Below, one piece after another: positions 1 to 8,718 of a stretch of DNA of 36,703 nucleotides (positions are counted from its first letter, which is position 1; the number at the start of each line of letters is the position of its first letter). The DNA is from Coemansia sp. RSA 922 (taxonomy: Eukaryota; Kickxellomycota; Kickxellomycetes; Kickxellales; Kickxellaceae): assembly GCA_027577415.1 (NCBI GenBank), contig JANBQS010000098.1, positions 1 through 36,703 on the forward strand, in the 5' to 3' direction. Position numbers and translations under genes: made by a program. The notes beneath the pieces are model-generated. The model was not told the origin of the DNA and made no database searches. It saw nothing but the letters and a program-made list of their open reading frames with translations.

Positions 1-899
1 AGGTTTTCGGGTTTGATGTCGCGGTGGATGACATGCTTCTCGTGTAGGTACTCCAGCGCGTTGGCCATCTGGGCGATGTAGTTGGCCGCCTCGGGCTCTG
101 TAAAGCTGCCCTGCTTTTGCAGCAGCTTGTACATCTCCCCCCGCGCTGCGTACTCTAGAATCAAGTAAACACGCTTCTCGTCGTGAAAGTAGCCAAATAG
201 GCGAAGGATGTGTGGGTGCCGAAGATGCGTTTGGATCTCGACCTCACGCCTCAGCTGCTTTTCAATCTTGCTCTCCTCAAGTTCGTTCTTGTACATTATC
301 TTGAGCGCGCAGATAAAGTTGCTGTTTTTCTCGCGAGCAAGGTATGCACGTCCAAATTTTCCTTTGCCTAGAACGCGTCCAACGTCAAAGTCCAGAATGT
401 TCCATTTGCGACTGCCATTACCATCCGTGAGCGCTTTGCCATTCGGCGGGTCCCAGTTGCTAGGAGCCGCACGCAGGACTTGCTGCCGCTGCTGCGGTTG
501 CTTCGAGGCTGCTGCTTGTGCATCGCCCGACACCGGCTCTTCGTTAGATCGTTTTCCAGACTGGCAAGATGGGTTGCGAATGCTGTCGCTCTCGCTGCAG
601 TCATTATTATCGCCGCTGCTGTGGCCGTTGTGTCGCTGGGTGCTTGATGCCGACCGAGATGAACTCGCACTATTTCTCAGAGCAGAGGGCGCAGCCAGCT
701 TTGCTCCAAGCTTCATCGTGCCAATGTCGCTGGCAAGTAAATCGACGTCATGCTAAGCCAAGTGGACAGGAGGAGCACACAGTCATAGTAAGCAAGTATG
801 CTTTGGTTAGTTGTCAGAAGCAGCAGCAGTGAGCTCGTGTGCCTTGACAAAACAAAGAGTTCTAGTACTCACTCTTTTCGCCGATTGCGGCTTACTCAT
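1..899 (-). CDS. ARK1/IPL1: Aurora-type serine/threonine protein kinase, N-terminal part (3' end beyond left edge)
   Basis: Mitotic kinase of the chromosomal passenger complex; it corrects kinetochore-microtubule attachment and phosphorylates histone H3. The minus-strand frame reads a glycine loop ([11 protein letters not shown]), the ATP-binding lysine (CALKIM), the helix-C stretch [20 protein letters not shown] and the catalytic-loop start [10 protein letters not shown] at the very edge. This order and spelling is typical of Aurora kinases. The open frame has an upstream stop at 753-755. That TAG is the acceptor of a 120-nt intron (753-872, donor GTGAGT), which joins a 9-codon first exon at 873-899 (MSKPQSAKR) in phase 0. 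Exon 2 runs 1-752. About 115 residues of Ser/Gln-rich disordered sequence come before the kinase domain. The activation loop and C-lobe are outside the window, so activity cannot be judged. A fallback start at Met 716 without the first exon is possible but less likely. Confidence 0.88.
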
Positions 900-1095
900 C
901 TTTTTCCAAATGGGATTTGAGCTTAAATTAGACAAAAACAAAAAGGGGGCGAAGAAAAGGTCAAAGAAAAAGTCGGGCGAGAAAGAAAAGCAAAGACACC
1001 AAAAAGCACGATGCGTTATTGTCAATAGTCCCGCTCAGATCAAATAATCACGAGATGGATAGGACCGGCTTGATCTGTGGCCGAATGACGTAACT

Positions 1096-1864
1096 TTAAT
1101 GGTGCTCAAGCTCCAATGAGCAACCATTGTAAAGCCCGATATCCGCCTCCATAGTCAATACACTGCCAAATGTTTCGTTCGATGGCAAGAATTGGTCAGA
1201 TCCTACAACACGAAGGCGACAGGATCTATCTGGTAGCATGCTTAGGCCCAGCTGCCTAGCGAAGCGTTCGGCAGCATTTCCAATAACCGCTCTCTACGCC
1301 AGAGTGAAAAAGTGTTAGTAAGAGAGTTCAACACGTGTTGACACGCTTACATCTAAATATGTATGTACGCTTGCTTACCTTGGCTTCAAAGACTGCTATA
1401 GACTTTGTATTGTGTTTTATGCTCAAATATACCCGGTCATTCATCTCTATGCTGGCATTTCCCGTGGCCTTGGCCTTGAGCCGCATCAGCTCAATCTTGG
1501 GCGACACGCGTGGTTCCGTGATTCGTATTGTGGCCTTTTGTGCGACGCGGGCACTGTTTTGCCGGTGCGATTCAAGGGCAGAGCGCTGATCAGCAGTGAG
1601 TTCGCGCCTTGTTACAGGGCGTACGTCCTTTGGACCCATTCGAGCAGGGTGGGTATATACTGAAACTGGTGTGCTGGTTTGTTGCTGGTGTTGCTGACAC
1701 ACCATAGAAATGCTGCTCGGTGTGGACGCGTTGCAGTTGTGAGCTGCTGCGCAGCCATGCGCTGCGCAAAATTGCTTGCAACAGGTATTGCAGACGACAG
1801 GCAAAAAGTCAAGCACGCCACAGCCGTCAAACTGACAACGGCTGCCAACACCAGGCAGCTCCAT
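1096..1864 (-). CDS. CUZ1: AN1-type zinc finger and C-terminal ubiquitin-like domain protein (Cuz1/ZFAND1 family)
   Basis: In this family the protein links Cdc48/p97 and the proteasome and helps clear arsenite-damaged proteins and stress granules. The N-terminus carries a complete AN1 finger: Cys10, Cys15, Cys25, Cys28, Cys33, His36, His42, Cys44, with the family signature LDFLP between the first and second ligand pairs. A basic linker follows, then about 100 residues with the layout of the family's C-terminal ubiquitin-like domain. Exon 1 is 1379-1864 (162 codons). An 85-nt intron (1294-1378, donor GTAAGC, acceptor GCGTAG) leads in phase 0 to exon 2 at 1096-1293 (65 codons, stop TAA). Total 227 residues. 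Met 1864 (MELPGVGSRCQ) was chosen because AN1 fingers of this family sit at the extreme N-terminus; an in-frame Met 14 codons upstream would add an unexplained hydrophobic leader. The AN1 part is firm; the ubiquitin-like part rests on its layout. Confidence 0.78.
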
Positions 1865-2053
1865 GAACCAAATGTTAAAGTTCTTAGTGGCGAACAAGGC
1901 AAACAAACAACTTAGATATAGTATCTGAGGTGGAGCAATACAAAATTATATAGAAGGATTCATTAAACGTCCCCTTGCTCTAAAAATGAGAGTTTGCCAA
2001 TGTTTGCTACGTGAGAGGCTGAAAAGTATGGTAACATGTCAATGTCTATATTT

Positions 2054-3218
2054 TTACAATGTAAAGGAAAAGCTTTTTTCAATGTTTCGATAATGCACAA
2101 GAGGCCAGCGCGACTTGTGAGTAGCCGGCGTCGAATCCAGCACCAAGCTGTTCGGCGCCCAGTTCCTGGCTGGGTCCAACACAACCTCGATCAGGTCAAT
2201 TGGTAGTAGCTCTGGTTTAGCGCCACTATCAGCTTCGCTGTACATTCTGTTAACAAACTCTATATAGGCAATCGAGTATGTTGGTGAGCACATGCGTAGT
2301 GGAATGTACAGATAATCGCGAATGGCTATTTCACTGGATCGCCATATACGGTTCAAACGCTTCAAGTGCGAGATCTACACGGGGGCATACAAGTTAGTCA
2401 ACATTAGACATCAACGACTTTTTAATAAATAAAAAAGGCAGTGATGATAGAGATGGTGCCTACATCACACTTACTTGTATGCCGTATTGGACTGAAATAC
2501 CCTCAATAGTGTCGCTCGCTCGAACTTGATGTCGAATCATTTTGATGGTACGAGGAATCTGAGGCAGCCGTGTAGCACTCAAAGGCGGTTGCAGTGTAGG
2601 TAGGCAACATGGCGAGCCAGAAGGTGAACTGTCTGCCGAAGCATGCAAAGGTGGTTCCCCAGCCAGCCTGACCCCTGCATCCAGCTCAGGTCTGGCCGGA
2701 TTTGACTGTACAAAATGATGTAGTTGCTGCCGAATACCCCATCGCGCCTCCGATAAAGGCGCAGAGCTACTGTGCCGAGATAATAGATCTGAATGGTTGC
2801 AAACATCGGCAATTGTCACATATTCGCTGCTTTCGGAAAGACCAGAGTCGGCATCGTAGGATGCAGGTGGTTCCAAGTCGCTGTCTGACCTGACGCTAAC
2901 CATGTGTGTCGCGATGCGTGGAAGAGGACATGTAATGGCGTCATCAATTCCCTGCAAAAGAGTGTGCTCGTGTTTCTGGGCGGTAGCACGCGTCAACTCA
3001 GCTATATCGGTCACCGAGGGCGACATGAGAGGATCATGAGCTGCTCGTAGGCGTCGAACTGTCCTCCACGCAGCTCGATGCCGGGGTATACTTCTACCAC
3101 CTTCACCCCACGGGTTGTCAATGTGCTGATCTGAGCCGTGTTCGTCCCGCATACCATCGTAACTGTCACTACGCAAGGTGTGAGGCTGAAACAGTTGCGC
3201 GTTGCGGGGCACAGTCAT
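2054..3218 (-). CDS. Intracellular LysM-domain protein (LYSMD-like)
   Basis: A 354-residue protein with one LysM domain at about residues 227-272. It opens with HQVRASDTIEGISVQYG, continues across the splice junction with ISHLKRLNRIWRSSEI and closes with YLYIPL, the standard LysM order. The 100-nt intron (2375-2474; donor GTAAGT, branch-like CTAAC, acceptor GTGTAG) is phase 0 and cuts the domain in the middle, which confirms the splice. Exon 1 is 2475-3218, exon 2 is 2054-2374. The start is ATG 3218; the frame upstream has only a TTG. There is no signal peptide or membrane segment, and the first 220 residues are polar, Ser/Pro/Asp-rich and probably disordered. The domain spelling with NRIW resembles the cytosolic LYSMD1/2 group more than secreted chitin-binding effectors. 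Function in that group is poorly known, so none is assigned. Confidence 0.82.
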
Positions 3219-3475
3219 ATCAATCCCCAAGGGCTAATATACCTTGGCGTGTACGTTAATGCTGCAACCGAGCGCTGAGAGCCTAGCTGTGTATATAGTG
3301 CGCATGAATTCTATAGTAGGCGCTAGCGACACTCTGCTCTCTCCTTGTTGTACTGACGAGGAGGTGGAATCGATTAATTGGTAATGCAAACGCGGAATGA
3401 TGAATAAAAAAAAATATGAAATCTTGTGGAAAGGAAAAGAAGAAAAGAAAGGTTTGAGTCTACGTCACGCATGAC

Positions 3476-4009
3476 TTAATGCGATTGTTCGCGATGCTCC
3501 TCCAGCTCCACGAGTACTCCGCCGCAGGTCTTTGGGTGGAGGAACACCACTGGTAAGCCATGTGCACCAGTCTTTGGCTCATCACTCAGGGACTGCACGC
3601 CGCTAGCTCTCAGAGTCGTGAGTGCTTGCTGAATATCCGGCACATTGAGGCATATGTGGTGGATGCCGCCACTCTTGTTCTTGGCCAAGAAGCCGGCAAT
3701 GGGGCTCTTATCACCATACGGATGAAGCAACTCGATCTTGGTATTCCCCAACTCGACAAAGACAGTGTACACTCCATGCTCGGGCATCGGCACGCTTTCG
3801 CTGACCTTCTCCGCTTGCATTACGTCTCTCCAAAAGGCACTGGCTTGGGCCATGTCAGGTACTGCGATAGCAACATGATTCAAGTGTCCAAGTTTCCAGG
3901 CCGGCGAGTCCTTGAGGGCCTCTGTGATAAGCGTGCGACGTGTTGTCGATAGGGCGGTGCGTGCCACTACTCGAGCAGACGCGCGACGGCAAAGACTAGT
4001 CAGAGGCAT
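3476..4009 (-). CDS. MCEE: Methylmalonyl-CoA epimerase, mitochondrial
   Basis: Converts (2S)- to (2R)-methylmalonyl-CoA between propionyl-CoA carboxylase and the B12-dependent methylmalonyl-CoA mutase. The protein is 177 residues, close to animal MCEE, with no intron. Residues 1-33 are rich in Arg, Ser and Thr with no acidic residue until Glu30, a typical matrix presequence. The rest is a vicinal-oxygen-chelate fold of two modules: LGHLNHVAIAVPD (first metal His), the central ELGNTKIELLHPYGDKSPI, GGIHHICLNVPDI (second metal His), and the C-terminal VLVELEE (metal Glu). The start is ATG 4009. It lies only 114 bp from the 3' end of the NEDD1 gene on the same strand. Glyoxalase I is the main alternative fold member, but the spacing and the GIHHICLNV signature fit the epimerase better. 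Confidence 0.93.
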   Translation of the reverse strand: MPLTSLCRRASARVVARTALSTTRRTLITEALKDSPAWKLGHLNHVAIAVPDMAQASAFWRDVMQAEKVSESVPMPEHGVYTVFVELGNTKIELLHPYGDKSPIAGFLAKNKSGGIHHICLNVPDIQQALTTLRASGVQSLSDEPKTGAHGLPVVFLHPKTCGGVLVELEEHREQSH

Positions 4010-4123
4010 GATATTATATGTGGCAATGAAATAGAAAAAAAAATGACAAGGGCAAAGGGCAAGAGAGGGCGAATCGCAAAGCGTGCAAAAGTGCTCCTGA
4101 ATACCGTGGGAAAAACTGTACAG

Positions 4124-6820
4124 TCAAGGGGCTGCCGCCGAGTCACTGGAGCCAAAGAACGGAATGTGCCGCCTCAACTGCTCGTTCTCTCGACGAAGCT
4201 TGTCCAGCTCCTGTCGCAGATCTCTTGCCTCGTTGCACTCCTGGCGTAATGCCCGGACCTGCTCCTGGTAGACAAAGCCCTGTCGAATCATGTCTAGGTG
4301 CAAATTGCGAATCTCTCCCCGGAGTTGTTCACGTAGAGGCGTCAGCGCATCCGCCAACAGGTTCTGCAGAACGCTGCTGCCAATGTCGCCCAGTCCACTC
4401 ATTACAGCAGCACTGGAAGCCATACCTAGCTGATCTTCCTCTCGGCATGGGCGCTTTGGTGCCGGCGGGAGGCAGTCTGGCGGGCTCAATAGCTCTATTC
4501 CAACGGCGCTACGGTTTGTAGCGAGATGACGAGAAGGCAGAATCAGCTTTGCAGACTGTTTGTCAGAATTCTCGCCTGAATGGTCATTAGGAACAGCCAC
4601 GGGGGTGTTCCCAGCGCTTGCTTGCGCTGGCGGTTCTATAAATCGATCCGATGAGCTCCTTGATACAAAGTTAACCGACGGTCGATGAGCCGCAAGAGAA
4701 ATGCCATCGCCACTGGACGCAAGCTTCGTTGAATCGGAGCAAGTCTTCTCTCCTTGTTTTTCGAGCAGCTGAGCTACCAGAGTATGCGCCAAATTAGTGG
4801 ACAGGCCGTTGCCGACCGGGCCAGAACTGGACTTTGGCAGTTGCGCCGGCAGAAGGCTTGGCTTGTTGCGCTCAGGAGTAAACATCTCCATCATCGAGTC
4901 TCCCGCGTCGTGTGTTCGAGAGCCGAGGCGACCACGCGCTGCCGGTCGGTACGGCTGGGGCATTGGCGATGTGTCCATATCGTCAACAACCACGGCGCAA
5001 CTGCTGACATTTGGAGGAGACTTGATTCGCGAAGAAGCGCTCTTCTCAGTGGGAGTCGAGTGTAGCAAGTTGGAAGTATGGTCAACCGCCTTGGCTGGGC
5101 TTTTAAGAGAAACGCGGCTGGATGCAGCAGGCAGGCCTGGCGCTTTCGCCGCCGTTCGACTACGTGATAGGAGTGCCAGAATGTCGTCGTTATACCGAGC
5201 TCCATGCGCATCTCTACTGGATTGGCCAACAGCTGTGGTAGTCTTTGCTGGAGAAAGCAGTTCCATATACGACCTGTCCTTCATAAGAAGGGCCATGTTA
5301 TCAACGTCGTCCTCGCTTGTGCCGCCCTCGGGAGCACAATCAGTTTTGGTGACGCGTGGCGAACGAGTACCGGTGGCATCCGCTGCTGAGTGTGTTGGAA
5401 CTGCCACGGGCTTCGCTGATCCGCCATTGACTGCCGTATTCATACGGTGCTCGTTTATGGCAGAGCGGAACCGATTGATGCTGGGGTGGTGAGGTGGACG
5501 GATGCAGCCGTCGCCCTTTGCAACATCAGCAGCAGCAGCAGCAGCAGTAATGGGCGGCCTATTCTCGCGTGTGACAGACACGCCAGCGATGTCTGAGCTC
5601 CTAGTGCGTTGACGCTCAGCCAGCGAAGATGCTATAGGCCTTTCGTCCAAACTGCCAGGCGCGTTGCGAATAGCACCGTGGTTTGTACCCCGAGCCTCGC
5701 GACTTGTCGATGATGTGCTAGCAGCGCGCCTTAGTGGCTGCGATGTAGATTCAGCGCTTGCATCCACGCGCCGCGTTAGGCTTATACTAGTTACTGCGCG
5801 GCGGGAGCCAGTCGAGCCCCTCCACAGTGGCGTAGCTGATCCCCTAGTGTCGTAGACTAGTACATCTCCATCGATGGTGCCAACTCCTATGACATACGAG
5901 TCCTGCGTGGTCGCCAAGCACGTAGGTGGCGAGGCCACATTGATGCCTGCAGAGGAGTTGCCGCTAGCATAGGCATTGGTATCTGTCATCGCAATGCGTC
6001 CATCCAGCCCGACACTGAGTATAGTTGCGCTGCTTACCGGGTGGAATGCTACGCCACGAACCGGCGCGGAGTGTACATGCGAGAACGCTTTGAGTGGAGC
6101 TAGCCCAGATCGGGATGTGTCGAACAGCTGTAGCAGCCCATCCTCGCTGCCTACTGCAATCTGAGACCGAAGCCCGGGGGATATGTCGATGCACGTTAGC
6201 GCCTTGTGTGTCGCCGAGCGCAAGTCTGTGCGCGTGTTATGCAAAAGGTTGAACACTGCGATCTCTCCGCCCTGCGCCGTCGCCGAGGCAACGATCCTCT
6301 TTTTTGTACACACTGCCATGCACGAGATGTCATTTTCGTGAGTCTGGCAGACCGCAGTATAGTCCTTTCGCACAAAGTCCCACCGGCGAACTTGCTTTGT
6401 AGAGTTGATAGCGACAAACAGGGCCTCAGAGCTGGCGCCATAGTGTTGCACTGCAGCAATGTCAGCTACACCAAGCTGGTCAGCTCTGCGACTTGGCTTC
6501 ATATCTTGGAGTAGCTCGCCGGTTCTGCTGTACTGGCGAATGGTGGAGCCCCTGCCACCCACAGCAAATGTGTTGCCGTTAGCTGCCCACGACACCGTCG
6601 TGATAGAGTCTATAGCCTTGCCAGCACCATCTGCACTGTAGGCCGAAGACATAGAGGCGTGAGCACTCTCAACCTCGTGGTCGGACCCAAAGCTCCCTAC
6701 TGTGTTTGAGGATCCACGACGGGCGCGCTGGTACGTGCTAGAGGCCGCTGGCCTAGGGCTGGTTACTTCGAGGTCCCAAACTCGTACTGTGTCGCTTGTA
6801 GCTGCGACAATTGAATGCAT
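4124..6820 (-). CDS. NEDD1: NEDD1/GCP-WD-like WD40 protein recruiting gamma-tubulin complexes
   Basis: NEDD1 brings gamma-tubulin ring complexes to centrosomes and spindle microtubules. The protein is 898 residues with no intron. Residues 1 to about 330 form WD40 blades, with repeated units such as VRVWDLE, GGRGSTIRQYS, VGSEDGLLQLFD, VRGVAFHPVSS and VGTIDGDVLVYDTRG. Residues from about 330 to 820 are Ser/Thr/Pro/Ala-rich and disordered, with many S/T-P sites (for example MDTSPMP, MFTPERNKPS) of the kind mitotic kinases use. The last 75 residues match the layout of the NEDD1 gamma-tubulin-binding tail: a helix reading LREQLRGEIRNLHLDMIRQG, then a coiled coil rich in LRQE and ending in RRENEQLRRHIPFF. 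The start is ATG 6820; the open frame runs 11 codons further upstream but only to a TTG. It is transcribed divergently from MGS1. Other WD40/coiled-coil proteins are possible, but the combined head and tail favour NEDD1. Confidence 0.8.
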   Translation of the reverse strand: MHSIVAATSDTVRVWDLEVTSPRPAASSTYQRARRGSSNTVGSFGSDHEVESAHASMSSAYSADGAGKAIDSITTVSWAANGNTFAVGGRGSTIRQYSRTGELLQDMKPSRRADQLGVADIAAVQHYGASSEALFVAINSTKQVRRWDFVRKDYTAVCQTHENDISCMAVCTKKRIVASATAQGGEIAVFNLLHNTRTDLRSATHKALTCIDISPGLRSQIAVGSEDGLLQLFDTSRSGLAPLKAFSHVHSAPVRGVAFHPVSSATILSVGLDGRIAMTDTNAYASGNSSAGINVASPPTCLATTQDSYVIGVGTIDGDVLVYDTRGSATPLWRGSTGSRRAVTSISLTRRVDASAESTSQPLRRAASTSSTSREARGTNHGAIRNAPGSLDERPIASSLAERQRTRSSDIAGVSVTRENRPPITAAAAAADVAKGDGCIRPPHHPSINRFRSAINEHRMNTAVNGGSAKPVAVPTHSAADATGTRSPRVTKTDCAPEGGTSEDDVDNMALLMKDRSYMELLSPAKTTTAVGQSSRDAHGARYNDDILALLSRSRTAAKAPGLPAASSRVSLKSPAKAVDHTSNLLHSTPTEKSASSRIKSPPNVSSCAVVVDDMDTSPMPQPYRPAARGRLGSRTHDAGDSMMEMFTPERNKPSLLPAQLPKSSSGPVGNGLSTNLAHTLVAQLLEKQGEKTCSDSTKLASSGDGISLAAHRPSVNFVSRSSSDRFIEPPAQASAGNTPVAVPNDHSGENSDKQSAKLILPSRHLATNRSAVGIELLSPPDCLPPAPKRPCREEDQLGMASSAAVMSGLGDIGSSVLQNLLADALTPLREQLRGEIRNLHLDMIRQGFVYQEQVRALRQECNEARDLRQELDKLRRENEQLRRHIPFFGSSDSAAAP
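5527..5547. repeat. (CAG)7 triplet repeat inside the NEDD1-like coding region
   Basis: Seven perfect CAG copies on the plus strand. They are read on the minus strand as part of a short poly-alanine run in the disordered linker, so length changes would keep the frame. Confidence 0.9.
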
Positions 6821-7040
6821 TTCTCTTTTTGCTTGGTATAAAAGCGACAGCAAAAATAAAGGCAGAAAACGGTGAAGAGAAAGAAAGGAAAAAAGAACGA
6901 CAGCTTTGCTCTGTGTTTACATTTAAATTCTGATCAACTTTGATCTTGAGTTAAATAGAGCTTGTATCTTTTTCTCAATAAACTTAGTGTTTGTTTTCGT
7001 AGTCTCACCATTCTAATGTGCAAACATTCCTTGTGTAGCT
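6821..7040. promoter_or_regulatory. Divergent promoter shared by the NEDD1-like gene and MGS1
   Basis: The 220 bp between the two start codons must hold both promoters. Visible are an inverted repeat GATCAACTTTGATC (6932-6945), a palindromic ATTTAAAT (6921-6928), a forkhead-like TGTTTAC (6914-6920), a polypurine stretch at 6871-6898 (pyrimidine-rich on the NEDD1 coding strand) and a TATAAAA at 6837-6843. That TATA-like site is only 17 bp from the NEDD1 ATG and may not be used. The sequence matches are seen; binding by any factor is inference. Confidence 0.55.
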
Positions 7041-8666
7041 ATGAGCAGCCTCGTATCTTGTCCTATCTGCAGTAAGCGAGTGCCAGAGTGGTATGTCAAC
7101 GACCATTTGGACCACGAGTGTCAACGGGTCACCGAGGACAGTAGCGACAACAAACAAGCTCAGCCCAGCAAGCCGCTGGCCCGCCAGACCTCTCTTTTGG
7201 TTAGTCCTAGCAAGCCTCAAAGAGCGCAGGAATCGCGGCCGCCGCTGACTAAACGGGCTCGAGCAGAATCTTTCGGCGAAGATGTGGAGATGTGTGTCAT
7301 GTTGCCCTCCGAGCAGCTATCGCCAACGGATGCGTCATCGCCCGTACCGGTGCCACTGCCACCAATGCTGATAGGTAGTCAGGCTCAAGGCGCCACCACG
7401 CCCAAGATGGAAAAGGCCTTTACTTGCGAAGACGTCGAGGTAGAGAGACGGGTACGTGACATTAGGCTACCATTGCCTGAGCGCCTGCGCCCGCTGACCT
7501 TAGACGCGTTTGTCGGGCAGAGTGAACTCGTTGGCCCCGGCAGCGTACTGCGTTCGTTGATTGAGAGCGACCAGATATCGTCCATGATCTTCTGGGGCGG
7601 CCCTGGGCTTGGGAAGACGACGCTGGCGCGCATCATTGCACGCAAGACCAAGGCTGCATTCAAGGAGATGAGCGCCGTTACGCAAAACACAGCCGATGTA
7701 AAGAAAGCCATTGACGAAGCCGGAAACCTTAGCCGCCTCACCAAAAAGCGCACTATTGTGTTCCTCGACGAGATCCACCGCTTCAACAAGGCCCAACAGG
7801 ACATATTTCTGCCACATTTGGAGCGCGGACAGATTGTACTGATAGGAGCTACGACCGAAAACCCGTCATTCAAACTCAATGGCGCACTTTTGAGCCGTTG
7901 TCGAGTGTTTCGCCTCGAAGCTCTCTCTGAAGACGACATTGCGCAGATAGCCGAGCAGGCGGCCAAGGTCAAACAAGTGGACCGTGGGCAGGAGCCGACT
8001 GGCCTTGAAATGGGCCTTTCCAAGTACATTGCTGGTGTAAGCAATGGCGATGCTCGGGCCGCCATCAATGTAGTGGATTTGGCGATGAACTCGTTGGCAG
8101 TTGGAGAGAGCCTGGGGCTTGAATGCGTCAAGCGAGCACTGCAAAGGACACATGTAGTTTATGGCGCTGAAGAGCACTACGATCTCATATCGGCCCTGCA
8201 TAAGAGCATACGTGGCAGCGACGCTAATGCAGCGCTGTACTGGCTTGCGCGTATGCTACAGGGCGGCGATGACCCGCTCTATATCGCCAGGCGCATGGTT
8301 CGGATGGCGTCTGAGGATATTGGCCTTGCCGATAGCCAAGCACTGCCTCTCGCAGTGTCTACACTCCATGCATGTCAGGCAATTGGCCTGCCAGAGTGCG
8401 ATACGGTGTTGGCCCATTGTGCCACTTATCTTGCTAGAGCGCCCAAGAGCGTCGAGTCTTACAAGGCATTCAAGGCGGCCAAAGCTGCCGTAGGCGCTGA
8501 CCGGCCATGGCCAGTTCCACTTCACTTGCGCAATGCTCCAACCCGCCTTATGAAGGAGCTGGGATACGCTGAAGGTTATAAATACAATCCAGACTACGAT
8601 GAACCAGTTGATCAGGAGTATCTACCAGAGGCAGTTAGACATTACAATTTTTTCAAAGAAAACTAA
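7041..8666 (+). CDS. MGS1: AAA+ ATPase of the Mgs1/WRNIP1/RarA family with N-terminal ubiquitin-binding zinc finger
   Basis: Replication-fork maintenance ATPase acting at stalled forks with PCNA and DNA polymerase delta. The protein is 541 residues from one exon. The N-terminus has a UBZ-type finger (Cys7, Cys10, His22, Cys27; SCPICSKRVPEWYVNDHLDH), which in this family binds ubiquitinated PCNA. A disordered linker follows. The AAA+ core starts at about residue 140 with PLPERLRPLTLDAFVGQSEL. Walker A is GGPGLGKTT at 186-194, Walker B is VFLDEIHRF at 240-248, sensor 1 is GATTENPSF, and an arginine-finger region LLSRCRVF follows. The C-terminal third carries the tetramerisation region, including ARRMVRMASEDIGLAD and ending YLPEAVRHYNFFKEN. 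The start is ATG 7041, just before the zinc finger. Its 3' end converges on the next gene with 52 bp between stop codons. Confidence 0.96.
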   Translation: MSSLVSCPICSKRVPEWYVNDHLDHECQRVTEDSSDNKQAQPSKPLARQTSLLVSPSKPQRAQESRPPLTKRARAESFGEDVEMCVMLPSEQLSPTDASSPVPVPLPPMLIGSQAQGATTPKMEKAFTCEDVEVERRVRDIRLPLPERLRPLTLDAFVGQSELVGPGSVLRSLIESDQISSMIFWGGPGLGKTTLARIIARKTKAAFKEMSAVTQNTADVKKAIDEAGNLSRLTKKRTIVFLDEIHRFNKAQQDIFLPHLERGQIVLIGATTENPSFKLNGALLSRCRVFRLEALSEDDIAQIAEQAAKVKQVDRGQEPTGLEMGLSKYIAGVSNGDARAAINVVDLAMNSLAVGESLGLECVKRALQRTHVVYGAEEHYDLISALHKSIRGSDANAALYWLARMLQGGDDPLYIARRMVRMASEDIGLADSQALPLAVSTLHACQAIGLPECDTVLAHCATYLARAPKSVESYKAFKAAKAAVGADRPWPVPLHLRNAPTRLMKELGYAEGYKYNPDYDEPVDQEYLPEAVRHYNFFKEN

Positions 8667-8718
8667 TACACAGGCCAATTTAGCCAAATAAGCGCCGTTG
8701 GCACTAAGGGAACGCTCA

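Noticed and set aside
811..1047. Plus-strand 78-codon Lys-rich frame
   Set aside because: It is the translation of the polypurine promoter tract of the Aurora gene; its Lys run is compositional and no domain is present.
2054..3218. Secreted LysM chitin-binding effector
   Set aside because: No signal peptide, no cysteine pairs, and the LysM spelling is of the intracellular LYSMD type.
7385..8131. Minus-strand 248-codon frame opposite MGS1
   Set aside because: Antisense to the AAA+ core; no recognisable domain.
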